Assembly (NCBI RefSeq): GCF_946885725.1
Contig: NZ_CAMPGZ010000208.1
Span: 1-7,096, forward strand
Source: an uncultured Nocardioides sp.
GTDB lineage: Bacteria; Actinomycetota; Actinomycetes; Propionibacteriales; Nocardioidaceae
Direction of reading: 5' to 3'
Length of the DNA stretch: 7,096 nt
The stretch's first letter is position 1; each line of letters opens with the position of its first letter. The translations under genes and the position numbers were made by a program. Positions 1 to 6,010 of the stretch are shown here, piece by piece. Below the pieces are notes generated by a model. That model made no database searches, was not told where the DNA came from, and was given only the letters and a program-made list of their open reading frames with translations.

Positions 1-848
1 CGCTTGATGTTGACGAGCTCCTCGAGCACCTGGTCCGAGGTGGTGATCACGCGCGAGGTGGCCTGGAAGCCGCGCTGGGCGATGATCAGGTTGGTGAACT
101 CCTGGGCGAGGTCGACGTTCGACATCTCCAGCGAGCCGCTCATCAGCTCGCCGCGGGCACCGGTGCCGGCGGCGCCGAGCTGCGGGGTGCCGGAGTTGAC
201 GCCCTCACGGAACGACGTGTCGCCGATCTTGGTCAGACCCTCGGGGTTGGCGAAGTTGGCGATGGCGATCTGGAACAGCGGCTTCTTGGCGCCGTCGGCG
301 TAGATGCCGGTGATCATGCCGTCGTTGCCGATCTGGTACGAGCGCAGCGCCGGGTCGAGGTTCTCGTTGACCATGTCCGGGATCGTGATGTTGGTGGGCG
401 CACCGGCTGTGGAGACACTGCCGTCGGCCGCGGCCTGGTAGCCACGCACCAGGTCGCCGTCGACGGTGACCAGGTTGCCCTCGCTGTCGAAGTTGAAGGC
501 GCCGTTGCGGGTGTACATGTTCTCGCCGCCGCGGTTGATCACGAAGAAGCCGTCGCCGGAGATCATCAGGTTCGTCGCGCGGTTGGTGACCTGCGCCGAG
601 CCCTGGTTGAAGTTGGTGGTCACGCCGCCGACCTGGACGCCGAGGCCGATCTGCATCGGGTTCTGGCCGCCCTGCGCGCCGGCCGGGGCCGCGCCCGCGG
701 TGAGCATCTGGCTGAGCGTGTCCTGGAACAGCACGTTGCTGGCCTTGAAGCCGACGGTGTTGGCGTTGGCGATGTTGTTGCCGGTCACGTCGAGCATGGT
801 CTGGTTCGCGCGGAGGCCCGAGATGGCGGAGAAGAGCGAGCGGAGCAT
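1..848 (-). CDS. flgE: Flagellar hook protein FlgE (3' end cut by window edge)
   Basis: This is the structural subunit of the flagellar hook, exported through the flagellar type III apparatus and polymerised under the FlgD cap. The visible 282 residues are nearly the whole protein. The N-terminus (MLRSLFSAISGLRANQTMLD, then GNNIANANTVGFK at about 23-35) is the rod/hook family signature. A middle segment with SGDGFFVINRGG and MYTRNGAF (about residues 97-117) is the FlgE/FlgG core. The C-terminus (ITTSDQVLEELVNIK, then an Arg codon begun at bases 2-1) matches the conserved helical end of the family, so the stop should lie just outside. The size is close to Bacillus FlgE and much shorter than enterobacterial FlgE. 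FlgG has the same signatures, but the position directly after fliK and flgD favours FlgE. The start at 848 is set by a GAAGGGA ribosome site 10 nt upstream. Confidence 0.93.
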   Translation of the reverse strand, partial: MLRSLFSAISGLRANQTMLDVTGNNIANANTVGFKASNVLFQDTLSQMLTAGAAPAGAQGGQNPMQIGLGVQVGGVTTNFNQGSAQVTNRATNLMISGDGFFVINRGGENMYTRNGAFNFDSEGNLVTVDGDLVRGYQAAADGSVSTAGAPTNITIPDMVNENLDPALRSYQIGNDGMITGIYADGAKKPLFQIAIANFANPEGLTKIGDTSFREGVNSGTPQLGAAGTGARGELMSGSLEMSNVDLAQEFTNLIIAQRGFQATSRVITTSDQVLEELVNIK

Positions 849-858
849 GGTGGTGGTT

Positions 859-865
859 TCCCTTC
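859..865 (-). promoter_or_regulatory. Ribosome binding site of flgE
   Basis: Sense sequence GAAGGGA lies 10 nt before the ATG at 848. Because flgE is not overlapped by flgD, it needs its own initiation site, and this is the only purine-rich stretch in an otherwise C-rich leader. Confidence 0.55.
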
Positions 866-926
866 GGGATGCGGGGTGCTGCGGGGTGCTGCTACGTGGT
901 GGGGGTGGTGCTGCGTGGTGGTGGGC

Positions 927-939
927 GCCTCGGCGAGGC
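927..939 (-). repeat. Small inverted repeat just after flgD
   Basis: GCCTC-GGC-GAGGC forms a 5-bp stem (6 bp if the loop is counted as one base) starting 7 nt past the flgD stop. No U-tract follows, so it is not a convincing intrinsic terminator. It could protect the 3' end of a processed upstream transcript, but this is speculative. Confidence 0.35.
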
Positions 940-945
940 AGGACG

Positions 946-1362
946 TCAGGCCGCGACCGTGACGACGTTGGCGATCGGTACGTCGACGCCGCCGACGGAC
1001 AGGACGGGTCCGGTCGCCGCGAAGCGGACCGAGTCGACCCGGCCGGTGGCCTCGGTGGTGCCGTCCTCACCGACGTACGTCACCGTGCGTCCGGCGAGGT
1101 TGCTGGCACCGAAGGCCATCTGAGCGGCCAGTGCCTGCGAGCTGTGGGTGGCCACCTCCTCGAGCTTCTCGAGTGAGGTGAACTGGGCGGTCTGTGCCAA
1201 GAACTCAGAGGAGTCCTGCGGGTTCAGAGGGTCCTGGTTCTTCAGCTGCGTGACCATCAGCTTGAGGAACAGGTCCTTGTCCATCTGGGTGGTGGACGAC
1301 GCTGTCGTCGCAGGCTGCGGGGTCGTCGTGGTGCCGAACGACTCGATGGCGGGTACGGACAT
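946..1362 (-). CDS. flgD: Flagellar hook-capping protein FlgD (short form)
   Basis: FlgD forms the transient scaffold cap on which FlgE subunits assemble into the hook. The 138-residue product has a Thr/Ser-rich N-terminal export region (1-27) and then the diagnostic FlgD block DKDLFLKLMVTQLKNQDPLN (28-47), followed by SSEFLAQTAQFTSLEKLEEV (51-70). The C-terminal part (about 88-138, LAGRTVTYVGEDG... PIANVVTV) looks like the Tudor-like beta segment. The separate Ig-like domain of enterobacterial FlgD (about 230 residues) is absent. This is the usual Gram-positive form; Bacillus FlgD is about 140 residues. The ATG at 1362 lies 5 nt after the fliK stop, with a weak GTGAGG 11 nt upstream inside the end of fliK, so translation is probably coupled. 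Confidence 0.95.
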   Translation of the reverse strand: MSVPAIESFGTTTTPQPATTASSTTQMDKDLFLKLMVTQLKNQDPLNPQDSSEFLAQTAQFTSLEKLEEVATHSSQALAAQMAFGASNLAGRTVTYVGEDGTTEATGRVDSVRFAATGPVLSVGGVDVPIANVVTVAA

Positions 1363-1367
1363 CGGTG

Positions 1368-2522
1368 CTACATCCTCACGTCGAGGCCGCCGCGGCCGAG
1401 GCCGGCGGACCTGATGGTGCTCGTGGTGGTGGTCGGACGGGGCTCGGCGGGCACGCCGCTGAGGCCGTCCGGAGGACTGCTGGCTGACTGATCGGCAGGA
1501 CGGCCCGGGTTGTGACCGTTTCCGTCACGCTGGCCGGTCGCGCCCTGGTCGAGACCCTGCTGCTGGTACGACGCCTGCGACTGCCCGTCGGGGTTCGCCG
1601 GCAACGTCGGTGCGAGAACCGGAGCCGTGCCAGGCAGGTCGCGGAAGGTGATCTGCCCGGCGGTGCGCCCGACGGCGTCGAGCAGGCCGCGCAGCTCGCC
1701 CTGGTTGTCGGCGAGCACCGCACGCGCCTCGGGACTCGCGGCGACGGTGACCTCGACGGTGTCGCCCTGGACTCGCACGGTCAGGTGGATCTCGCCCAGG
1801 TCGGCCGGGTGCAGCCGCAGCGTCATCCGGTGCACGCCCTCGGGACCGCTGACCAGCTTGGTGAACGACGGCTTCACCTGGTCGAGCACGGGGTGCGAGA
1901 CCGGCGCGGCTTCGGTGGCCGGGACGGCAGACGCGGTGGGAGCGGCCGGCGTGACGGAGGTCGGCGCAATGACCGGGGACACCATCGGGTGGTCGAGCCT
2001 GTCGAGACCACTCACCGTCGTAGCCGGGTGGTCGAGCTTGTCGAGACCACGCGTCGCGGGAGTCGGCTCCGCCTGGTCGAGACCGACGCGACCACTCGGC
2101 GCCGGGTGGTCGAGCTTGTCGAGACCACTCTCCGCTTGGGTCACCGGCACCGGCACCACGACCGGGAGAGGAGTCACCGGAGTAGGCACGGTCGGAGCGA
2201 CGGCCTCGTCATCGACCAGCGCCTCGGCGGGAGGCTCTTCTTCCTCGACGGTGGTCTCGACCGTCGGAGTCGGCTCGCCCGTAACCGCCTCCACAGTGAC
2301 CTCAGGCTGTTCGACGTTCTCGACGTTCTCGACGTTCTCGACGTTCTCGACGCTCTCGTTCCCCTGCGGCGTGGTGGTCGGGACCTCGGACTGGCCGAGC
2401 ACGGCCGCGAACAATGCGGCGAAGCTCCCCTCGGCGTCCACCGGCACGGCCACGCCGTCGGGCATCGCAGCGCTCGGCGTCGCCGGCATCGGCATCATCG
2501 GCATCATCGGCATGACGGTCAT
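1368..2522 (-). CDS. fliK: Flagellar hook-length control protein FliK
   Basis: FliK is the secreted molecular ruler that measures hook length and switches the export gate to filament substrates. The product is 384 residues, close to the Salmonella protein (405). Residues 1-50 are a Met/Pro/Ala-rich start. Residues 57-71 are a VEN tripeptide repeat. Residues 75-210 are Pro/Thr/Val/Glu-rich and carry GLDKLDHP-type repeats (133-140, 159-166, 172-179, and a degenerate one near 142-150). Residues about 211-295 form the recognisable FliK C-terminal domain, with MTLRLHPADLGEIHLTVRVQ at 233-252 and VEVTVAASPEARAVLADNQ at 256-274. An 85-residue Gly/Pro/Gln-rich tail follows. The ATG at 2522 overlaps the upstream stop (ATGA) and has GGAGG 7 nt ahead. 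Further in-frame ATGs at residues 4-12 are possible but less well placed. Identity rests on the C-terminal domain and the gene order; the N-terminal half is too low in complexity to help. Confidence 0.93.
   Translation of the reverse strand: MTVMPMMPMMPMPATPSAAMPDGVAVPVDAEGSFAALFAAVLGQSEVPTTTPQGNESVENVENVENVENVEQPEVTVEAVTGEPTPTVETTVEEEEPPAEALVDDEAVAPTVPTPVTPLPVVVPVPVTQAESGLDKLDHPAPSGRVGLDQAEPTPATRGLDKLDHPATTVSGLDRLDHPMVSPVIAPTSVTPAAPTASAVPATEAAPVSHPVLDQVKPSFTKLVSGPEGVHRMTLRLHPADLGEIHLTVRVQGDTVEVTVAASPEARAVLADNQGELRGLLDAVGRTAGQITFRDLPGTAPVLAPTLPANPDGQSQASYQQQGLDQGATGQRDGNGHNPGRPADQSASSPPDGLSGVPAEPRPTTTTSTIRSAGLGRGGLDVRM
1989..2128. repeat. Four in-frame copies of a 23-bp imperfect palindrome inside fliK
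   Basis: On the plus strand each unit has the form GTGGTCGA, a 5-nt centre, then TCGAGACCAC. This folds as an 8-bp stem (GTGG plus TCGA) with a 2-nt bulge. Copies lie at 1989-2011 (centre GCCTG), 2028-2050 and 2106-2128 (both centre GCTTG), and a degenerate copy at 2073-2095 that matches about 18 of 23 positions. Copies 2 and 4 are identical over 28 nt (2023-2050 and 2101-2128). Start-to-start distances are 39, 45 and 33 nt, all multiples of three, so fliK reads through them as SGLDKLDHP-type peptides. I recall very similar palindromes scattered through actinobacterial genomes, but this was not searched. Confidence 0.85.
2311..2355. repeat. 9-bp tandem repeat, five units, in fliK
   Basis: The plus-strand unit TCGACGTTC occurs four times perfectly (2311-2346) and once with a single change (TCGACGCTC, 2347-2355). 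On the coding strand it encodes successive Val-Glu-Asn triplets, FliK residues 57-71. The period is a multiple of three, so unit gain or loss by slippage would change protein length without breaking the frame. Confidence 0.9.
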
Positions 2523-3532
2523 GCGGCGGCCTCCAGCGAGCGCTGGATCCCGAGCACGGCCGGGACGTAGCGCTGGGTCTCGGGGTACGGCGGGATGCCG
2601 TCGTAGCGGAGCACGGCACCCGGCCCGGCGTTGTACGCCGCCAGCGCGTGGTCGACGCGACCGAACCGGCCGATCAGGTCCTTGAGCAGACGAGCGGCGC
2701 CGTCGACGGCCTGCGCAGGCTGCATCGGGTCGACCCCGAGGCCCTGCGCGGTACCCGGCATGATCTGCATGAGGCCGCGAGCGCCGGCCGGGCTGACCGC
2801 GCTGGCGTTGAAGCCGGACTCCTGCTTGGCGACGGCCGCGAGCAGGGTGGCCGGCACGCCGTACTTCTGCTCGGCCGCCTGGAAGAGACCGGAGTACGGC
2901 GTGTTCAGCACGCCCGACGCGGCGGTGGCAGGCCCGGCGACGCGCGCCGTGGTGGTGCTGTCCGGCAGGATGCGCCGGATGGCGACGGGAGTCGCGTAGA
3001 CGTCGGAGACCTCGACCTTCTCGCCCGGCCGCGGCGCGTGGATCATCTTGCCGTCGCCGATGTAGATCGCGATGTGGTTGACCCGCGGGCTGCCGAAGGC
3101 GAGCAGGTCGCCGGGACGGGCCTGGTCGAGGCTGGCGACCTTCTGGCCCTGGGTGGCCTGCTGGTAGGACACGCGCGGCAGGTCGATGCCGAGGTTCTTG
3201 TAGACGAGCTGCACGAGGCCGGAGCAGTCAAGCCCCTTCTGCGGGTCGGTGCCGCCCCAGACGTAGGGGATGCCGAGGTACTGACGCGCCTCGGCCACCA
3301 CGGCCTGCTCGCTGGCACCACCGGCGGCGGCCGGGGCCGCGGGGTCGGTGAGCCCGGTGACGGCGGAGAGGTCGACGCCGGTCGTCGAGCCCGGACCCTC
3401 GGTCGCGGCGGTGAGCGCCTGGGCGAACGCCTGCCCGCCGGCGACGCCGCCGGTGCGGCCGAGGCCGCGGTCGAGCATCGCGAACTGGCCCTGCAGCTGC
3501 TGGATGCGGGCCGCGACGTCGGAGACGCTCAT
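2519..3532 (-). CDS. Bifunctional peptidoglycan hydrolase: NlpC/P60 endopeptidase plus lytic transglycosylase
   Basis: This 337-residue protein should cleave both peptide stems and glycan strands of peptidoglycan. Residues 1-75 are an Ala/Gly-rich leader with a short amphipathic helix (RIQQLQGQFAML). Residues about 76-190 are an NlpC/P60 domain with YLGIPYVWGG (85-94), catalytic Cys103 in LDCSGL, His153 in NHIAIYIGDG, and His165 in MIHAP. Residues about 212-330 are an SLT/Slt70-type domain with catalytic Glu238 in KQESGFN, GLMQIMPGTAQ (253-263) and AAYNAGPGAV (298-307). No hydrophobic signal peptide or membrane segment is visible. The location between fliJ and fliK suggests it opens the wall for rod or hook growth, like FlgJ or SltF in Proteobacteria, perhaps exported by the flagellar apparatus; both points are inference. 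The ATG at 3532 overlaps the fliJ stop (ATGA). The frame stays open far upstream, but only through fliJ and fliI shadow sequence. Confidence 0.92.
   Translation of the reverse strand: MSVSDVAARIQQLQGQFAMLDRGLGRTGGVAGGQAFAQALTAATEGPGSTTGVDLSAVTGLTDPAAPAAAGGASEQAVVAEARQYLGIPYVWGGTDPQKGLDCSGLVQLVYKNLGIDLPRVSYQQATQGQKVASLDQARPGDLLAFGSPRVNHIAIYIGDGKMIHAPRPGEKVEVSDVYATPVAIRRILPDSTTTARVAGPATAASGVLNTPYSGLFQAAEQKYGVPATLLAAVAKQESGFNASAVSPAGARGLMQIMPGTAQGLGVDPMQPAQAVDGAARLLKDLIGRFGRVDHALAAYNAGPGAVLRYDGIPPYPETQRYVPAVLGIQRSLEAAA
2530..2534 (-). promoter_or_regulatory. Ribosome binding site deciding the fliK start
   Basis: Sense GGAGG sits 7 nt before the ATG at 2522, within the last codons of the hydrolase gene. 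It favours this ATG over the other in-frame ATGs crowded into the first 12 codons of fliK. Confidence 0.7.
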
Positions 3533-4002
3533 CGCTCGGCCCCCTGTTCCTCGCCTGCCCGCCGCAGCCACGCGGTCGCGGCGAGGTCGTCGAGCTCGGC
3601 CGCCTCGCGGCGGCTCCGCTCGTCGGCGCGCGCGGCGCGGCGACGGTCGAGCAGCTGGTCGGCCACCTGCACCGCCGTACGGTCGGCGACCCAGCGCAGC
3701 CGCGCCTCGTCGGCGATCCGCGCGCTCGCGGCGGCGGTCTCCTCGGTCGACCGCTTGTCGTCGGCCATGGCCTCGAGCAGCATCCGGTGCATCTGGAAGT
3801 CGGCGAGCATGCCGGTGCCGAACGTCGGAGCACCGGCCAGTCGGCCGCGGGCACGGGCCGCGGCAGCCTCGGCGACGCGCTGCTCGGTCAGAGCGCGCTG
3901 GAGGCCGACACGGGCGTCGTTCTCGCGGGCGACGCGGACGCGGCGTACGGCGGCGAGGCCGCGGTCGTCGGCGTGGACCTTGCCGTTGGTGGAGGTGCTC
4001 AT
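3529..4002 (-). CDS. fliJ: Flagellar export protein FliJ
   Basis: FliJ is the small coiled-coil stalk of the flagellar export ATPase. It sits in the FliI hexamer, contacts FlhA and recycles chaperones. This 157-residue product is almost entirely Ala/Arg/Glu-rich helix. Charged heptad-like segments lie at about 14-55 (ARENDARVGLQRALTEQRVA) and 78-150 (DEARLRWVADRTAVQVADQL). There are no catalytic motifs and no signal peptide. FliJ diverges too much for a motif-based call, so the identity rests on length (Salmonella FliJ is 147 residues), helical composition and the position right after fliI. The ATG at 4002 overlaps the fliI stop (ATGA), with CTGGAG about 5 nt upstream. The stop overlaps the hydrolase start in the same way. 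Confidence 0.85.
   Translation of the reverse strand: MSTSTNGKVHADDRGLAAVRRVRVARENDARVGLQRALTEQRVAEAAAARARGRLAGAPTFGTGMLADFQMHRMLLEAMADDKRSTEETAAASARIADEARLRWVADRTAVQVADQLLDRRRAARADERSRREAAELDDLAATAWLRRAGEEQGAER
3540..3545 (-). promoter_or_regulatory. Ribosome binding site deciding the hydrolase start
   Basis: Sense AGGGGG lies 7 nt before the ATG at 3532. Together with the ATGA overlap it fixes the start at MSVSDVAAR and excludes the long upstream open extension, which would overlap all of fliJ. Confidence 0.65.
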
Positions 4003-5312
4003 GTGGTCTCCAGCAGGGTGTGGAGGCGCTGCCAGGTCTCGGCGGCGCTGCTGCGCTCGTCGAGGTCCTGGCGGAGGAACTCGTCCACCAGCGGCAGCAG
4101 TGCGATGGCACGGTCGGCGTCGGGGTTGCCGCCGGGGACGTAGGCGCCGATCTCGACGAGCTCGCGTACGTCGCGGTGGGCGGCGAGCAGGCGGCGCAGG
4201 GCGACGGCGTCACCGCGCTGTTCGGGCGTGGTGACGGCCGAGACGACACGGGAGACGGACTCGAGCACGTCGATGGCGGGGAAGTGCCCGCTGGTGGCGA
4301 GCCGCCGGGACAGCACCACGTGACCGTCGAGGATCGAGCGCGCTGTGTCGCCGATCGGGTCCTGCATGTCGTCGCCCTCGACGAGGACGGTGTAGATGCC
4401 GGTGATGCTGCCGACCTCGCCCGGTCCGGCGCGCTCGAGCAGCCGCGGCAGCAGACCGAAGACGCTCGGCGGGTAGCCGCGGGTGGCCGGGGGCTCGCCG
4501 GCGGACAGGCCGATCTCGCGCTGGGCCATCGCGACGCGGGTGAGGCTGTCCATCATCAGCACGACGTCCTCGCCCTGGTCGCGGAACCACTCCGCGATCC
4601 GGGTCGCGACGAACGCCGCACGCAGCCGCTCGACCGGCGGCGCGTCGGAGGTGGCGACCACGACGACCGACCGCGCGAGGCCCTCGGGACCGAGGTCGTT
4701 CTCGAGGAACTCCCGGACCTCGCGACCGCGCTCGCCCACCAGGGCGATGACGGAGATCGCGGCCTCGCTGCCGCGGGCGATCATCGACAGCAGCGTCGAC
4801 TTGCCGACGCCGGAGCCGGCCATGATGCCCACGCGCTGCCCGCGGCCGAAGGGCACGAGTGCGTCGAGCGCACGCACGCCCAGGCCGAGCTGGGTCTCGA
4901 CCCGGCCGCGGAGCAGCGCGTTGGGAGTCTGGTTCTCGACCGACACCCGAGCGAGGGCGTCGAGCGAGGGGCCGCCGTCGATCGGGCGGCCGAGGCCGTC
5001 GAGCACGCGGCCGGTGAGGGCGCGGCCGACGGGGACGGTGAGCGGGGAGCCGGTGGCTCGTACGGCGGCGCCGGCGCGGAGGCCGTGGGTGCTGCCGAGG
5101 GGCACGCCGACCAGCCCGACGGGCGTGCTGGCCACGACCTCGGCGAGGACCGGGCCGTCGGTCGCGTCGATCTCGAGGATCTCGCCGACGGCGGCGTCGA
5201 CGCCGCGGCTGAGCAGGTGCAGGCCCTTGAGCTCGGTGAGCCGACCGCGCACGGTGGGGCGGGCGGCCGCGAGCACGCGGTCGAGCATCTCGGAATCGAG
5301 CACGGTCGTCAT
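3999..5312 (-). CDS. fliI: Flagellum-specific ATPase FliI
   Basis: FliI is the hexameric ATPase at the cytoplasmic base of the flagellar export apparatus. It is related to the F1 beta subunit and works with FliH and FliJ. The 437-residue length fits the family. After an N-terminal beta-barrel region (about 20-95) come the linker GRVLDGLGRPID (101-112), Walker A AGSGVGKS (165-172, Lys171), the catalytic GERGREV loop (193-199, Glu194), Walker B VVLMMDSLTR (250-259, Asp255) and the ATPase alpha/beta signature PAIDVLESVSR (345-355). The open frame extends upstream to about 5663, but that part is a shadow of fliH. The ATG at 5312 overlaps the fliH stop by one base (TGATG), has GGGAGG 10 nt upstream, and gives the family's usual N-terminus. 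All key ATPase residues are present. Confidence 0.96.
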   Translation of the reverse strand: MTTVLDSEMLDRVLAAARPTVRGRLTELKGLHLLSRGVDAAVGEILEIDATDGPVLAEVVASTPVGLVGVPLGSTHGLRAGAAVRATGSPLTVPVGRALTGRVLDGLGRPIDGGPSLDALARVSVENQTPNALLRGRVETQLGLGVRALDALVPFGRGQRVGIMAGSGVGKSTLLSMIARGSEAAISVIALVGERGREVREFLENDLGPEGLARSVVVVATSDAPPVERLRAAFVATRIAEWFRDQGEDVVLMMDSLTRVAMAQREIGLSAGEPPATRGYPPSVFGLLPRLLERAGPGEVGSITGIYTVLVEGDDMQDPIGDTARSILDGHVVLSRRLATSGHFPAIDVLESVSRVVSAVTTPEQRGDAVALRRLLAAHRDVRELVEIGAYVPGGNPDADRAIALLPLVDEFLRQDLDERSSAAETWQRLHTLLETT

Positions 5313-6010
5313 CAGGTCAGGGCCTCCCGCACGCGGGCGAGCGCCTTCTCGAGACTGGCGTCGACCGTGGTCGCCTCGGTCTCGAGCACGGCACCGCCGG
5401 TAGCGATCGACGGGTCGGCGACAACGGTGACCGGACGGTCCTCGATGACGGTGCGGTCCAGCGCCGCGGCGTCGGCCGGGTGGAGCCGGACGGTGGCGGT
5501 GACGGTCGGGGGCACCTCGGCCAGCGCGCGACGCAACGCCTCGGCGCCGGCGTCGTCCATCGCCGCGAGCTCGCGGCCGACCACGGCCTCGGCGATGCGG
5601 AGCCCGAGCTCGACCGCCTCGGCGGCGAGCAGCTCTTGGCGCTCGGCGAGCGCGGCCTGGCACTGGGCGACGGCGTCGGACAGGGTCGCGACCAGTGCCT
5701 GCTGGTCGGCGCGCAGCCGCGCGGCGGCCTCCTGCTCGACGGCGGCGCGCTCGGCGGCGGCCCGCTCGGCCTCCTCTTGTGCGCGCCGGCGACCCTCGGC
5801 CCAGCCGGCGGCGTACCCTTGCGCGGTTCCAGCCGCGCGAGCGCGCTCGGCGAGCGCCTCCAGGGTGGACTCGGTGACGCTGTCGCCGAGGACGGAGCCG
5901 GCGCCGAGGCGGGTCCAGGTGCCGGAGCGCAGGTCGGTGGTCGCTACGGCGGCCGCCGGAGCGCCCGGGAGGTCTCGGAGCACGACGGGCTCAGACGACG
6001 TACTCGTCAT
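5312..6010 (-). CDS. fliH: Flagellar assembly protein FliH
   Basis: FliH regulates FliI and tethers the export ATPase to the rotor and FlhA. This 232-residue product has a flexible N-terminus (1-45, with Trp32 in a Ser-Gly-Thr-Trp context). A helix at about 48-145 contains four glycines spaced every four residues (G61, G65, G69, G73), the GxxxG repeat typical of FliH/YscL proteins. It then becomes a long Ala/Glu/Arg coiled coil. The C-terminal domain (about 146-232), with ATVRLHPADAAAL at 172-184 and ADPSIATGGAVLETE at 198-212, matches the FliI-binding FliH fold. The ATG at 6010 lies inside the fliG end (20-nt overlap) and is preceded by a strong GAGGAGG. The stop overlaps the fliI start. Confidence 0.92.
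   Translation of the reverse strand: MTSTSSEPVVLRDLPGAPAAAVATTDLRSGTWTRLGAGSVLGDSVTESTLEALAERARAAGTAQGYAAGWAEGRRRAQEEAERAAAERAAVEQEAAARLRADQQALVATLSDAVAQCQAALAERQELLAAEAVELGLRIAEAVVGRELAAMDDAGAEALRRALAEVPPTVTATVRLHPADAAALDRTVIEDRPVTVVADPSIATGGAVLETEATTVDASLEKALARVREALT

Larger units (their letters stand above)
849..945 (-). other. C-rich flgD-flgE intergenic leader
   Basis: This is the only substantial gap in the operon. Read in the transcribed direction, the 55 nt from 925 to 871 contain 33 C, 13 A, 8 G and 1 U, counted by eye. That strong C-over-G bias is unlike the balanced GC of the flanking genes. It includes a tandem duplication of a 10-nt unit at 871-880 and 881-890 and several CAC/CCAC runs. 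Such composition keeps RNA unfolded and resembles Rho-loading (rut) sites. It could equally be an unstructured leader that helps ribosomes load on flgE. I saw no convincing -10/-35 pair, so a separate flgE promoter is not supported. The functional reading is inference. Confidence 0.5.

Noticed and set aside
927..939. Intrinsic terminator after flgD
   Set aside because: The stem is only 5 to 6 bp and no U-run follows, so termination here is not supported by the hairpin alone.
849..945. Separate promoter for flgE
   Set aside because: No plausible -10 element with a matching -35 was found in the C-rich gap. The A/T content is too low for a convincing sigma-A or flagellar-sigma site.
946..1362. 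FlgD truncated by mutation
   Set aside because: The 138-residue form without the Ig-like domain is normal for Gram-positive FlgD, and no remnant of the missing domain follows the stop.
1989..2128. Possible CRISPR array formed by the regularly spaced palindromes
   Set aside because: Gaps between copies are only about 10 to 22 nt and of unequal length, one copy is degenerate, and the whole stretch is in-frame fliK coding sequence with no cas genes nearby.
1512..2685. Two overlapping 352-residue plus-strand frames opposite fliK
   Set aside because: Both are antisense shadows. Their repeats are the fliK repeats read on the other strand, and neither has a recognisable domain or a placed ribosome site.
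2648..4234. 528-residue open frame on the plus strand
   Set aside because: It runs opposite the hydrolase, fliJ and fliI, shows no domain signature, and has the composition expected of an antisense frame in high-GC DNA.
3533..4249. N-terminal extension of the hydrolase frame by about 239 residues
   Set aside because: It covers fliJ and the end of fliI in another frame, is Arg/Pro-rich shadow sequence, and the ATGA junction plus the AGGGGG site place the start at 3532.
5313..5663. Upstream extension of the fliI frame
   Set aside because: It lies entirely inside fliH, is Arg/Gly-rich shadow sequence, and FliI of 437 residues from 5312 already has the normal family length.
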